A stretch of 64,000 nucleotides of DNA from Devosia sp. Root685 (GCF_001427875.1 NZ_LMHK01000002.1:157549-221548); one strand, 5' to 3'; numbered from the stretch's first letter, positions 17,727 through 26,199 are shown. A program made the numbers and translations. Notes: generated by a model from the sequence alone, not told the origin.

Positions 17727-18519
17727 ATGGCCCGGGGAACAGGTCGCTCGTTTTGCCGGTCCAGTAATAAATCAGGAGCCCCACCCACTCCTTGATCGCC
17801 GCCGTGCTCACATTGACATTCTGCACAGGGTTGGCGATGTCAAAACCAAAACTCTGCGGCCCTGGCGTCCGGTAGTCGGTCGGCCACGGAACGACTGAAA
17901 GTCCGGCTTTCTCGAAAATCCCAACCGACCTCGGCATGTGAAATGCCGATGTAACGAGAACCACGGTCCCCTCGCCGCTCTCGCCCAACAGGTCCTTGGT
18001 GTTGGCGACATTCTCGTCGGTGTTGCGTGACTCTGCTTCGAGCACTAGCCGATCTCGATCGATGCCGAAAGCGAGGAAGAAACGCTCTGCCGTCCTCGCC
18101 TCTGCTTCCCCGTCGTCCGTCAAAGCCCCACCGCCGCCGCTGAGGAAGATTTTTGCGGATGGATATTTCTGCGCCAGCCAAAGCGTCGTCGTCAGTCTGT
18201 CGCCCGCGTCATTGAGTTCGGCGATCTGCCGGGCGGAACTGGGCCGCTCCAGCGTCGCACCACCGAGCATGATGATGGCGTCAACCGTCTGCGGCGGCGA
18301 GGCCGGCACCGCAAAGCGATCTTCAAGCGGCTGCATGACGAGATAGCCCAGATTCGTGAAGCTTACGGCTCCATGGATCAAAAGCCCCGCAGCCAGCGCA
18401 GCCAATGCCGGCCTTTTCCTGCCCCAGAATAGCGCCGCAACGGCACCCAGCATCAGCAGGAAGACCATGCTGAGCGGTTGCGCCAGCAACCAGAAAATCT
18501 TTGACACCAGAAAGAACAT
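17725..18519 (-). CDS. YdcF/ElyC family protein (DUF218)
   Basis: Inner-membrane protein of 264 residues. Two N-terminal hydrophobic segments (about 2-30 and 36-60) are followed by a DUF218 domain with [38 protein letters not shown] and [21 protein letters not shown]. In Escherichia coli the relatives ElyC and SanA affect envelope integrity and peptidoglycan or lipid carrier metabolism. The YdcF fold resembles nucleotide-binding enzymes. The precise activity here is unknown. Confidence 0.82.
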   Translation of the reverse strand: MFFLVSKIFWLLAQPLSMVFLLMLGAVAALFWGRKRPALAALAAGLLIHGAVSFTNLGYLVMQPLEDRFAVPASPPQTVDAIIMLGGATLERPSSARQIAELNDAGDRLTTTLWLAQKYPSAKIFLSGGGGALTDDGEAEARTAERFFLAFGIDRDRLVLEAESRNTDENVANTKDLLGESGEGTVVLVTSAFHMPRSVGIFEKAGLSVVPWPTDYRTPGPQSFGFDIANPVQNVNVSTAAIKEWVGLLIYYWTGKTSDLFPGP

Positions 18520-18703
18520 GCGTGTTTCCCGTCAGCTTGCGCGATTGCTTGTGCCTCCATTCGCTCTTCCGGCCAAGCGCCCTGGGCACTATCGCTTTTT
18601 CCCCTTGCTATCTGCCCCTCATTTGCTTTTGTTGGAGGCGGTCAAAATTGCCAGCCTCAAAAAAAGGCAATTGCCGTTCAGGAACACCCGACAGGCGGGT
18701 GAC

Positions 18704-20323
18704 ATGGTGAGCATGCACGAAGCTAGGCCCGCACGGGCGGGAACATCGCCGGTCGTAGAATTGCGCGATTTACACAAGTCCTTCGGCACGCTGGAAGTCC
18801 TCAGGGGCATTTCCTTTTCCGCCCGCGAAGGCGAGGTTATTTCGCTGATCGGCTCTTCGGGCTCCGGTAAGTCGACGCTTTTGCGCTGCATCAACATGCT
18901 CGAAGTGCCTGACGGCGGCGATGTGCTGATCGATGGCGAACCAATCAAGCTGCGCGGCAAGGGCCAGGACCGGCACGTGGCCGACGAAGCCCAGCTCCGC
19001 CGCATCCGGTCCGAACTCGGCATGGTGTTCCAGTCGTTCAACCTCTGGGCCCATATGACGGTTCTCGAAAACGTCATGGAGGCCCCGCTCGTCGTGCAAG
19101 GCCGCCAGCGCGCCGAGGTAGAAGCCGAAGCCCGGGCCATGCTCGACAAGGTCGGCATTGGTTCAAAGACCGACGCCTATCCATCCCAGCTTTCCGGAGG
19201 CCAGCAGCAGCGCGCCGCCATCGCCCGCGCCCTCTGCATCAATCCGCGCGTCATGCTCTTCGACGAACCGACCTCCGCGCTCGATCCCGAACTCGAAGCC
19301 GAAGTCCTGCGGGTCATCAAGGTTCTGGCCGACGAAGGCCGCTCCATGGTGCTGGTGACCCATGACATGGAGTTTGCCCGCTCGGTGTCGGACAAGGTCA
19401 TTTTCCTCCACCAAGGCCAGATCGAGGAGGAAGGCACCCCGGACGAGGTGTTCGGTTCCACCAAATCGGCCCGCCTCAAACAATTCCTCAATGCCGCCAG
19501 CCACAGCTGGCGGCCCTACCAGACCCGGACAACCGGGCAGACATGCGACGTCAAACGCAACGGAGACAATATGAAGAAGCTTATGCTGGCAGCGATTGCC
19601 ACCCTCGCCCTCGGCGGTTCGGCTATGGCGCAGGAAACCGTGCGCATCGCCACCGAAGGCGCCTACGCCCCCTGGAACTTCCTCGATGATAGCGGCAAGC
19701 CCGCCGGGTACGAAATCGATCTTGCGCAGGCCGTCTGTGCAAAGGCCGAACTCACCTGCGAATTCATCGTCAATGATTGGGACTCTATCATCCCGAACCT
19801 ACTCGCCGGCAACTACGACGCCATCATGGCCGGCATGTCGATCACCGAGGAACGTCTGCAGACGATCAATTTCAGCGACGAATACTTCCCGCCCGATCCG
19901 TCGCGCTACGTGGCGCTGGCCGGTGCCAATATCAATTTCGAGCCTCTCTCGGGCGCGCGTATCGGCGTACAGGGCGGCACCATTCAAGCCGGATATGCCG
20001 AAGCGAATCTGGCCAAAGACAATACGGTTGTTTCCTTCACCACCGCCGATCAGGCCGTGGCGGACCTTTCGGCCGGCAATCTCGACGCCATCTTCGCCGA
20101 TGGCGCCTATGTCGATCCGATTGTCAGCGCCTCCAGCGGCGCGATCGAATATACCGGCCCCGAAATCATGATCGGCGAGGGCATGGCCATTGGCCTGCGT
20201 AAGGACGACGCCGAATTGACCGCAAAGCTCAACGACGCCATCACCGCCCTCAAGGCCGATGGCACTGTCGATGGTCTCATTGCCAAGTGGTTCGATGGCC
20301 GCGGCCCCTACTACGCTGAATAA
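18704..20323 (+). CDS. Polar amino acid ABC ATPase read through in-frame into its binding protein
   Basis: One open frame of 539 codons. Residues 1 to about 267 are a HisP/OccP-like ATPase: Walker A (GSSGSGKST), Q-loop (MVFQSFNLW), signature (LSGGQQQR) and Walker B ([11 protein letters not shown]), ending RLKQFLNAA. No stop follows. The frame continues through a 20-odd residue linker into Met290, which begins a signal peptide and a HisJ-like binding protein. The first ATG is at 18704, and another at 18713 also fits. Related operons have a stop at this point. The linker DNA contains two stem-loops and a ribosome-binding site, so it looks like ordinary intercistronic DNA that has lost its stop. 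It could be a real fusion, a recent stop loss or a sequence error. Confidence 0.8.
   Translation: MVSMHEARPARAGTSPVVELRDLHKSFGTLEVLRGISFSAREGEVISLIGSSGSGKSTLLRCINMLEVPDGGDVLIDGEPIKLRGKGQDRHVADEAQLRRIRSELGMVFQSFNLWAHMTVLENVMEAPLVVQGRQRAEVEAEARAMLDKVGIGSKTDAYPSQLSGGQQQRAAIARALCINPRVMLFDEPTSALDPELEAEVLRVIKVLADEGRSMVLVTHDMEFARSVSDKVIFLHQGQIEEEGTPDEVFGSTKSARLKQFLNAASHSWRPYQTRTTGQTCDVKRNGDNMKKLMLAAIATLALGGSAMAQETVRIATEGAYAPWNFLDDSGKPAGYEIDLAQAVCAKAELTCEFIVNDWDSIIPNLLAGNYDAIMAGMSITEERLQTINFSDEYFPPDPSRYVALAGANINFEPLSGARIGVQGGTIQAGYAEANLAKDNTVVSFTTADQAVADLSAGNLDAIFADGAYVDPIVSASSGAIEYTGPEIMIGEGMAIGLRKDDAELTAKLNDAITALKADGTVDGLIAKWFDGRGPYYAE
19493..19537 (+). promoter_or_regulatory. Two stem-loops between ATPase and binding-protein modules
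   Basis: GCCGCCAGC / GCTGGCGGC (19493-19514, loop CACA) and CCCGG / CCGGG (19524-19537, loop ACAA) are perfect hairpins at the 3' end of the ATPase module. The first contains the TGG codon at a position where one base change would give a stop. Such stem-loops typically separate an ATPase gene from a highly expressed binding-protein gene. Confidence 0.6.
19571..20323 (+). CDS. Amino acid ABC binding protein (internal start within fused frame)
   Basis: Binding protein of 250 residues if translated from its own ATG at 19571, which has GGAG six bases upstream. The signal peptide runs to AMAQE (cleavage about residue 18). The mature protein is a type II (HisJ/LAO-like) domain with [43 protein letters not shown] and a C-terminal IAKWFDG. 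It would capture a polar amino acid or opine-like ligand for the permeases downstream. A hairpin follows at 20337-20355 (GAGGGGC/GCCCCTC). Independent translation seems the most natural reading, because an exported domain attached to a cytosolic ATPase would be unusual. Confidence 0.75.
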   Translation: MKKLMLAAIATLALGGSAMAQETVRIATEGAYAPWNFLDDSGKPAGYEIDLAQAVCAKAELTCEFIVNDWDSIIPNLLAGNYDAIMAGMSITEERLQTINFSDEYFPPDPSRYVALAGANINFEPLSGARIGVQGGTIQAGYAEANLAKDNTVVSFTTADQAVADLSAGNLDAIFADGAYVDPIVSASSGAIEYTGPEIMIGEGMAIGLRKDDAELTAKLNDAITALKADGTVDGLIAKWFDGRGPYYAE

Positions 20324-20382
20324 GAAGGCGGCGAATGAGGGGCCTCGCGCCCCTCGTTCACCCACGGAGCTATGCAGGGCCC

Positions 20383-21195
20383 ATGACCGACGACATCGCC
20401 TTCTGGCTTAGCTACCTGACAAACGGCAAGCATCTGGCCTGGTATGCCAGCTTCCAGTTCACCATCTTCGCGGCTCTGATGGGTGGCGCGCTGGCCGTTG
20501 TCTTCGGCCTCTTCGGCGCAACAATGAAGAATTCGCGCTTCCTGCCATTGCGGCTTATCGGCACGATTTACTCTTCCATCGTGCGCGGTGTGCCGGACGT
20601 CCTCTTCTTTCTCTTTTTCCCGCTGGCCTTCGAGCAAGGCGTCGAATGGCTGGTCGCCAGCCAGATCTGTACGCCGGAAGCCATCGCCGCCCAGACGGCC
20701 GCCTGGCCGCCCTGCAAGGAAGCCAACTGGTTTTTAGGCACCCCCGAATATCTGATGCTGGCCAGCGTCTCGCTCGGCCTCGTCTACGGCGCCTTCGCCA
20801 CCAATGTCATTCATGGCGCCCTGCGGTCCGTGCCCAATGGTCAGCTGGAAGCCGCCCGCGCCTTCGGCATGTCGCCCGGGCAGGTGCTCTGGCGCATTCA
20901 GATCCGGCAGATGTGGGTCTATGCTCTGCCCGGCCTCTCCAATGTCTGGATGCTGATCGTCAAGGCGACCTCGCTGCTCTCACTGTTGCAGATCGCCGAC
21001 ATCGTCCTCTGGGCCGATCGCCTCGGTGCACCAAATTTCCTGCCGGCCGTGGGTCTCGTGCACGAGGACTGGCGCTGGCGCTATTATCTCGTGCTCTTCG
21101 TCTTCTACATCCTCGTCACCTGGCTCTCCGAGCGCGCCTTCGAGGCGATCATGCGCCGGGCCGGCAAGGGCATTCTGAACGAGGCGCGCGTCTGA
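20383..21195 (+). CDS. Polar amino acid ABC transporter permease (HisQ-like)
   Basis: Permease of 270 residues started at ATG 20383 (MTDDIAFWLSYL). It has several membrane segments, an extracytoplasmic insert of about 40 residues with two cysteines (SQICTPEAIA, WPPCKEANW), and the EAA loop GALRSVPNGQLEAARAFGMS. The insert is longer than in most HisQ proteins. The stop overlaps the start of the next permease gene (TGATG). Together they form the membrane pore of the transporter encoded from 18704. Confidence 0.85.
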   Translation: MTDDIAFWLSYLTNGKHLAWYASFQFTIFAALMGGALAVVFGLFGATMKNSRFLPLRLIGTIYSSIVRGVPDVLFFLFFPLAFEQGVEWLVASQICTPEAIAAQTAAWPPCKEANWFLGTPEYLMLASVSLGLVYGAFATNVIHGALRSVPNGQLEAARAFGMSPGQVLWRIQIRQMWVYALPGLSNVWMLIVKATSLLSLLQIADIVLWADRLGAPNFLPAVGLVHEDWRWRYYLVLFVFYILVTWLSERAFEAIMRRAGKGILNEARV

Positions 21196-21929
21196 TGCAG
21201 CCCTTCCTCAATGATCTCGCCCTGATGTCGCAGGCAGTCCTGTTCAACATCTACTTTGCCGCGGCCTCGATCCCGATCGGCTTCGTGCTGGCCGTCTTCC
21301 TTGCCCTCGGCAAGGCTTCGCCCAACCCAATCATCAATCGCCTCTCACGCGGCTATATCTACGCCTTCCGCGGCTCGCCGCTCTTCATCCAGTTCTTCAT
21401 GTTCTATTCCATGGCCCTCTCGCTCAATATCGCGGTGTGGAAGCCACTTGGGATTTCCGGCTTCGTGCTTCACCCGCTGTTTATCGGCCCCTTGGTGCTG
21501 GTGCTGAACACTGCCGCCTATACCGGCGAAATCTTCTACGGCGCCCTCCGCGCCGTGCCGCGTGGCGAAGTGGAAGCCGCCCGCGCCTATGGCATGTCAG
21601 CCAGCCAGCAGTTTCGCCGCGTCACCTGGCCCAATCTCATCCGCCTCGCCTGGCCGGCTTACACCAATGAAGTGGTCTTTCTTTTTCACGCTACCGCAAT
21701 CGTCTATTTCGCCTTGCCCGTCGTCGGTGCGCAGGCCGACCTGATGATCACGGCAAAAACCCTGTTCGAGCGGGACTACAATGCCTTCCTCCACTTCTCA
21801 GTGGCGGCGCTCTATTTCCTCGCGGTGTCGCTGGTGGTTTTTTTCCTCTTCGGCCTCGTCTATCGGCGCCTGATGCGCCACCTGCCGGCCCCGCCGCGCA
21901 TGCGCTTCCGGCCAAAATGGATGCGCTGA
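21195..21929 (+). CDS. Polar amino acid ABC transporter permease (HisM-like)
   Basis: Permease of 244 residues whose ATG overlaps the preceding stop. It starts MQPFLNDLALMSQAVLFN. Membrane segments lie at about 15-38, 58-80, 95-115 and 190-235, with the EAA loop GALRAVPRGEVEAARAYGMS. It pairs with the HisQ-like permease, the usual arrangement for histidine/lysine/opine importers. The ligand cannot be read from the sequence. Confidence 0.85.
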   Translation: MQPFLNDLALMSQAVLFNIYFAAASIPIGFVLAVFLALGKASPNPIINRLSRGYIYAFRGSPLFIQFFMFYSMALSLNIAVWKPLGISGFVLHPLFIGPLVLVLNTAAYTGEIFYGALRAVPRGEVEAARAYGMSASQQFRRVTWPNLIRLAWPAYTNEVVFLFHATAIVYFALPVVGAQADLMITAKTLFERDYNAFLHFSVAALYFLAVSLVVFFLFGLVYRRLMRHLPAPPRMRFRPKWMR

Positions 21930-21939
21930 AAGGATCGAA

Positions 21940-22227
21940 ATGAAGATCATCGCCGACCTCTGCATCGTCCCCATGGGCGTGGGGCCTTCCGTCTCCGCCT
22001 ATATCAGGGAAGTCCGCGACATCCTCGCCGGCACCGGCCTCACCCATGAAATACATGCCAACGGCACCAATATCGAAGGCGACATGAGCGCGGTCAGCGC
22101 CGCCGTCGAAGCCTGCTGCGAGCGCCTCCATGAACTGGGCGTCGAGCGCATTTTCTGCACCATGCATTTCTCGACCCGCACCGACAAACCTCAGACCATG
22201 GCCGACAAGCTCGCCCGTCTCGTCTGA
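21940..22227 (+). CDS. MTH1187 family thiamine-binding-like protein
   Basis: Protein of 95 residues of the MTH1187/YkoF-related family (DUF77). Landmarks are MKIIADLCIVPMGVGPSVSAY, HEIHANGTNIEGD and VERIFCTMHFSTRTDK. The fold is a ferredoxin-like homotetramer, and some members bind thiamine or its pyrimidine part. It starts 10 bases after the permease gene with AAGGA upstream, so it belongs to the ABC operon. This raises the possibility that the transporter handles a thiamine-related or heterocyclic compound, although its parts look like amino acid importers. Confidence 0.8.
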   Translation: MKIIADLCIVPMGVGPSVSAYIREVRDILAGTGLTHEIHANGTNIEGDMSAVSAAVEACCERLHELGVERIFCTMHFSTRTDKPQTMADKLARLV

Positions 22228-22231
22228 GATG

Positions 22232-22600
22232 CTACCTGCTCGAAGATTGACCTGTGCCAACGAGGGCCATCGCGGCGCGTACCCTTTCGGCATCGAGCGG
22301 TTTGGCGATCACCCCATCGGCCCCGGCTCCGAGTGCCTTGCGGCGCTCGCCCAGCATAGCGATCATCAGCACGGGGATGCGGCTCGTCTCGGGGTCGGCC
22401 CTGAGCGCTGCAAGCAGATCCCAGCCATCAAAGCCCGGCATCAAAACATTGAGAAAAATGGCGCTCGGCCGCATTGACCGGGCGATCTGCAATGCTGATT
22501 GCGACGCCCCGGTCAGGATCGGTACATAGCCATCCCCGATCAGCAATTTTTCCGCCACATCAAGACCATTCTGGTCGTCATCGACGACCAGAATGCGCAT
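22232..22600 (-). CDS. Single-domain response regulator with Asn at the phospho-acceptor site
   Basis: Receiver domain of 122 residues from ATG 22600, starting MRILVVDDDQNGLDVAEKLL. Asp7 and Asp8 of the acidic pocket and Lys100 (VIAKPLD) are present. The phospho-acceptor position reads Asn51 (IFLNVLMPGFDGW) and the switch Ser/Thr appears to be Ala. It resembles C-terminal receivers of hybrid kinases. With Asn it should not be phosphorylated normally. An in-frame ATG at 22690 has a GGAAGGG site, so a 152-residue form with a 30-residue leader is also possible. It converges with the MTH1187-like gene 4 bases away. Confidence 0.75.
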   Translation of the reverse strand: MRILVVDDDQNGLDVAEKLLIGDGYVPILTGASQSALQIARSMRPSAIFLNVLMPGFDGWDLLAALRADPETSRIPVLMIAMLGERRKALGAGADGVIAKPLDAERVRAAMALVGTGQSSSR

Positions 22601-22760
22601 GGGATCGTCTCTTTCGTTTGGCTCGACCCTGCTGGTTTCAACTGACCTGAGTGAGGCCACAGCCCGCTGCATCGCCGCCCGAACACCCATTCAACATACC
22701 CTTCCCGAATCGTCGGGGCGAGTATGAGCGTTGCTTGTTCACGCGCCGTGAACCCGATCG

Positions 22761-23972
22761 TTACAATCCGACCTTTCCATGCTCCAGCGCCGTCATCACG
22801 CCGCGCAATTCAGCCAGACCCTTCATGCGGCCAATAGTCGGATAGCCCGGTTGTGCCCGGCGCCCGAGATCATCGAGAATGTCCTGACCGTGGTCGGGAC
22901 GCATGGGAATGACCCAGTCTTTCCGTCCCTCGGCCTTGCGACGCCGCTCCTCGCGGATGATGGCGGCGATCAACGCCACCATGTCAGTATCCCCACCCAG
23001 ATGCTCGGCCTCATAAAAGGACCCGACAACATCGTCATTGTCCCGCTTCACATTCCGCAGATGCAGGAAGTGCACCTTGGGCCCGAAGCGCTCCATCATC
23101 CCCGGCAGGTCATTGTCCGGGCGCGCGCCGAGAGAACCCGAGCACAGCGTCATGCCATTGCTTGGGCTGTCGACCGCATCAAGGATGAACTTGTAATCCG
23201 CCTCTGTCGACATGACCCGCGGCAGGCCGAGGAGGGCAAACGGCGGGTCATCAGGATGGCAGCAAAAGCGCAGGCCAAGCTTTTCCGCTTCCGGCACGAT
23301 CTCTTCGAGGAAATCGACAAAGTGCTTCCGCAACTGATCACGGCTGATGGCGCCATATTCATCGAGATGCGCCTGCACATCTTCGAGCGACATGGACTCC
23401 GTCGACCCCGGCAGGCCCATGGTCACATTACGGCCAAGCTGCTTCTTCTCGTCCTCGCTCATCGCCGCCACCCGGCGCCCTGCCTCGTCGGCAATTGCAT
23501 TGGTGTAGTCGGCAGCAGCGCCCGGACGCTTCAGGATATAGATATCGAAGGCGGCGAAATCGTTGATATCGAAGCGCATGCACGAACCGCCATTGGGCAC
23601 GGTCCAGCGCAGATCGGTGCGCGTCCAGTCGAGCACCGGCATGAAATTGTAGCAGATCACTTCCATGCCGCTCTCGGCGAGGTTGCGCATGGAAATCTTG
23701 TAATTGGCAATGTGCTCGCGCCAGTTGCCCTTCTGCTTCTTGATGTCCTCGCTGACCGGCAGGCTTTCCACCACGTCCCAGGTCAGGCCCGAAGCCGTGC
23801 CGTCCTTGCGGGTGGCGATTTCCTTGTAGCGCTTGGCGATCTCTTCAGACGTCCAGACAACGCCATTGGGCACATGGTGCAGCGCACTGACGACGCCGGC
23901 GGCACCGACCTGCGTGATATCGTCGATGCTGCAAAGGTCCTTGGGGCCGAACCATCGCCAGGTCTGTCGCAA
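22761..23972 (-). CDS. uxuA: Mannonate dehydratase UxuA
   Basis: Enzyme of 403 residues that dehydrates D-mannonate to 2-keto-3-deoxy-D-gluconate in glucuronate catabolism. UxuA landmarks are MRQTWRWFGPKD at the start, ALHHVPNGVVW, MEVICYNFMPVLDWTRTDL, LRFCCHPDDPPF, LCSGSLGARPDND and MRPDHGQDI. The His and Cys residues of the metal site are present. It is a single gene upstream of a region with kdgF-kduD-kduI and a TRAP transporter, so it probably belongs to the same hexuronate pathway. Confidence 0.95.
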   Translation of the reverse strand: MRQTWRWFGPKDLCSIDDITQVGAAGVVSALHHVPNGVVWTSEEIAKRYKEIATRKDGTASGLTWDVVESLPVSEDIKKQKGNWREHIANYKISMRNLAESGMEVICYNFMPVLDWTRTDLRWTVPNGGSCMRFDINDFAAFDIYILKRPGAAADYTNAIADEAGRRVAAMSEDEKKQLGRNVTMGLPGSTESMSLEDVQAHLDEYGAISRDQLRKHFVDFLEEIVPEAEKLGLRFCCHPDDPPFALLGLPRVMSTEADYKFILDAVDSPSNGMTLCSGSLGARPDNDLPGMMERFGPKVHFLHLRNVKRDNDDVVGSFYEAEHLGGDTDMVALIAAIIREERRRKAEGRKDWVIPMRPDHGQDILDDLGRRAQPGYPTIGRMKGLAELRGVMTALEHGKVGL

Positions 23973-24030
23973 GTCGAAACTCCATTCTTGTATGGTAGAT
24001 CGGTACTAGCACGTTTCGCGCGCCAGAACC

Positions 24031-24378
24031 CTAGTCATTAGCCAGCTTTATGAGGGTTTCCACATGGCAAGGCGTACCCTCGCGGCACCAGCATGCGAGG
24101 TTCTTGCCCTTGAGCACGGTGCGTATCTTTTCAAGCGGTGGCCGGGGCCGGTCGGCTTCGATCTCGCCGCGCATCCAGCGCGCATGCCGCACCACGGCCT
24201 CGACTTGCGCGGCCGCCCGATCGAGCCCGGTTTCTTCGGCGACGGCATCGATGGTGAAGGGATTTCCCCAAGGCCCCGGCCGCGCCACAGACTGCGCCGG
24301 CAATCCGTTGAGCGCATGGGAAATTGCCTGCAAATCGAAGCCGGCTCGCCGCGACAAGACGATCCGAGCGGGTCTCAT
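24031..24378 (-). CDS. DUF4326 family protein
   Basis: Small protein of 115 residues. The motifs GPWGNPFTI and the C-terminal LKGKNLACWCREGTPCHVETL, with a Cys-Trp-Cys and a Cys-His pair, are typical of DUF4326. These cysteines could bind metal. Its ATG overlaps the stop of the TRIC-family gene (ATGA), so the two are co-translated. The function of the family is unknown. Confidence 0.8.
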   Translation of the reverse strand: MRPARIVLSRRAGFDLQAISHALNGLPAQSVARPGPWGNPFTIDAVAEETGLDRAAAQVEAVVRHARWMRGEIEADRPRPPLEKIRTVLKGKNLACWCREGTPCHVETLIKLAND

Positions 24379-24992
24379 TTTCGCATTTCCCGGTCGAAGA
24401 CGAACTTGGGCATTTCCCATTTGAACATGATGGACAGCACGCGCAGCGGCAGGCCGACACCCAGCGCCACCAGAACCATAAGGTCCGAGGGCAACCCCGC
24501 CTTGTTGCCGAGATAGTAGACCACGCCCGTCACGATCGAGACGGTCGCATAGAGCTCGCCACGAAAGACGAGCGGCACGTCGTTGCACAGCACGTCGCGC
24601 ATGATGCCACCCACGATCCCCGTCACCATGCCCGCCACGATGACGATGATCGGATGCTCCATCGTTTCCATGGCAATATTGCAGCCGACGATCGTGAAGA
24701 CCACCAGGCCCAGTGCATCGAGCAGCAGGAATGGCCATCGTAGCCGGTGGACCACCCGAGCCGCGGCGATGGTGAGAAGGGCCGCACAGCAGCACAGAAC
24801 CAGAATATATGGGTTGTGCACCCAATAGAGCGGGTAGTGGTCCAGAAACACGTCGCGCGCCGTGCCGCCGCCCAGCGCCGTGATACAGGCGATCAGGCAG
24901 ACGCCGAACCAGTCCATGTTGCGCCGACCGGCGGCGAGGGCCGCCGACATCGCATCGGCCGTGATGGCGACATAGAACATGATGGTCAGCAT
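24375..24992 (-). CDS. TRIC/UPF0126 family membrane protein (YicG-like)
   Basis: Membrane protein of 205 residues with seven hydrophobic segments forming two repeats of the TRIC/UPF0126 fold. The conserved glycine clusters are TALGGGTARDVFLDHYPLYW in repeat 1 and GIVGGIMRDVLCNDVPLVF in repeat 2. Prokaryotic members form trimeric cation channels, and some, such as YicG, have been reported to move glycine. It is translationally coupled to the DUF4326 gene. Confidence 0.88.
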   Translation of the reverse strand: MLTIMFYVAITADAMSAALAAGRRNMDWFGVCLIACITALGGGTARDVFLDHYPLYWVHNPYILVLCCCAALLTIAAARVVHRLRWPFLLLDALGLVVFTIVGCNIAMETMEHPIIVIVAGMVTGIVGGIMRDVLCNDVPLVFRGELYATVSIVTGVVYYLGNKAGLPSDLMVLVALGVGLPLRVLSIMFKWEMPKFVFDREMRK

Positions 24993-25083
24993 GGAAGAAT
25001 CCTGGCGGCTGGTCGAAACCGGGTTGTCGCCGCCACGTTACAGAAGCACCACTGGCCGTCCAGACCTGAGAAGGATTTGTCCC

Positions 25084-25776
25084 ATGCGCCAGCCGAAAAC
25101 CGTCCGCGCCCTCGAAGCCTTCGGCCGCGTGCGCCTCTCCGAAAGCTTCTTTATGCGCGATTTTCTCTATTCCGAAATCGCCGTCATCAATGGCTTCCAA
25201 AACCTGCCGGACGATCCCGACCTCGCCATCGCCGCCGGCAAGCGCCTCTGCGAAGATCTGCTCGAACCCTTGCAGGCAAAATTCGGACGCATCTCCGTCC
25301 GCTCGTCCTACCGCTCGCCCGAGGTCAATCACTTTGGCAACGTCAACAAGCTGAACTGCGGGAGCAATGACAGCAATTTTGCCGGCCATATCTGGGACCG
25401 CCGCGACGATAGGGGCCGCATGGGCGCCACCGCCTGCGTCATCGTCAACCGCTTCATCCCTTACTATGAGCGGACCAGCGACTGGGAAGCCATGGCCTGG
25501 TGGGTGCACGATCACTTGCCCTATTCCGATATGGAATTTTTCCCCAAATTCGCGGCGTTCAACCTGCAATGGCAGGAAGACCCGGAACGCAGCATTTATA
25601 GTTTCATTCCACCCCGCCGCGGCCGCCTCACCGAGCCGGGGAAGCCCAATTGGGCGGGCCGGCATGACGAGGCTTATGCGGCGATGCTCGACGAAATCGG
25701 CCGAGTTCAGCACTGTGGCTCCCTGCCCCCCCTCCCAACCTCCCCCATCAAGGGGGAGGTGCCGCATGGAGTTTGA
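25084..25776 (+). CDS. Putative M15/hedgehog-fold protein with altered metal site
   Basis: Protein of 230 residues from ATG 25084 (AAGGA upstream). Residues about 70-80 (ISVRSSYRSPEVN) look like the SxYRSxxxN element of D,D-peptidase/hedgehog fold proteins. After that comes NFAGHIWDRRDDRGRMGATA followed by Cys where a metal-binding Asp is expected, then WWVHDHLPYSDMEFF. It may be an inactive or specialised relative of peptidase M15; this is tentative. No signal peptide is seen. The last about 17 residues (LPPLPTSPIKGE...) are encoded by an intergenic palindromic repeat, so the natural C-terminus was probably changed by its insertion. Confidence 0.6.
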   Translation: MRQPKTVRALEAFGRVRLSESFFMRDFLYSEIAVINGFQNLPDDPDLAIAAGKRLCEDLLEPLQAKFGRISVRSSYRSPEVNHFGNVNKLNCGSNDSNFAGHIWDRRDDRGRMGATACVIVNRFIPYYERTSDWEAMAWWVHDHLPYSDMEFFPKFAAFNLQWQEDPERSIYSFIPPRRGRLTEPGKPNWAGRHDEAYAAMLDEIGRVQHCGSLPPLPTSPIKGEVPHGV

Positions 25777-25842
25777 GGCTTGATCGAGCCAACTCCTCTG
25801 AACCAACACCTCCCCCTTGATGGGGGAGGCTGGGAGGGGGTG
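25725..25842. repeat. Palindromic intergenic repeat, family A
   Basis: The left arm (25725-25761) and right arm (25806-25842) are near-perfect inverted copies, each with its own inner palindrome around ATCAAGGGGGAGG / CCTCCCCCTTGAT. Copies of this family also occur at 50930-51074, 58160-58265 and 60231-60347. The left arm codes for the end of the M15-like protein. It separates two convergent genes and could form a long hairpin in RNA. Confidence 0.85.
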
Positions 25843-25859
25843 ACGGCAAGCGCAGTGGT

Positions 25860-26195
25860 CTACAGAAAATCCGCCCGATGCGGCGTAAACACATCTACCA
25901 GCCGCCCCTTCTCCAGCGCCACGACACCATGCACAAGGCCCGACGGTACGATAAAACTGCCGCCCTGCCCCACCACCTGCACCTTACCGTCGATGGTCAC
26001 CTCAAAGCTCCCCTCCGCCACATAACTCACCTGTATATGCGGATGGCTATGGAGCGCGCCGACGGCACCCTTGTCGAAGCCGAACTCGACCTGCATGACC
26101 TCGGGCGTGTAGATCAGCACGCGGCGCGTATTGCCCGGCGCCAGTTCGGTCCATTCGGTTTCGTTGGGTTGGGCGAAAAACTTCTGTTCAGTCAT
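25860..26195 (-). CDS. kdgF: KdgF-like cupin, unsaturated uronate processing
   Basis: Single-domain cupin of 111 residues from ATG 26195. Metal-binding motif 1 is GALHSHPHIQVSYVAEG, with motif 2 around IVPSGLVHGVVAL. Length and motifs fit KdgF, which speeds conversion of 4,5-unsaturated galacturonate or mannuronate to the linear ketone used by KduI. The position at the end of the kduI-kduD operon supports this. Other small cupins look alike, so the name rests partly on context. Confidence 0.78.
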   Translation of the reverse strand: MTEQKFFAQPNETEWTELAPGNTRRVLIYTPEVMQVEFGFDKGAVGALHSHPHIQVSYVAEGSFEVTIDGKVQVVGQGGSFIVPSGLVHGVVALEKGRLVDVFTPHRADFL

Positions 26196-26199
26196 GAGA

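Noticed and set aside
18356..18703. An in-frame 116-codon extension upstream of the ATPase start
   Set aside because: It runs antisense through ydcF, shows no domain and has no ribosome-binding site; ABC ATPases of this family start close to the ATG at 18704.
24031..25809. A 592-codon minus-strand open frame covering the DUF4326 gene and the region to 25809
   Set aside because: Only the last 115 codons match a known family and have a coupled start. The rest is antisense to the M15-like gene and overlaps the TRIC gene in another frame.
25725..25842. Repeat copies considered as a CRISPR array
   Set aside because: They are paired inverted arms with no regular spacing, no series of direct repeats and no cas genes in the window.
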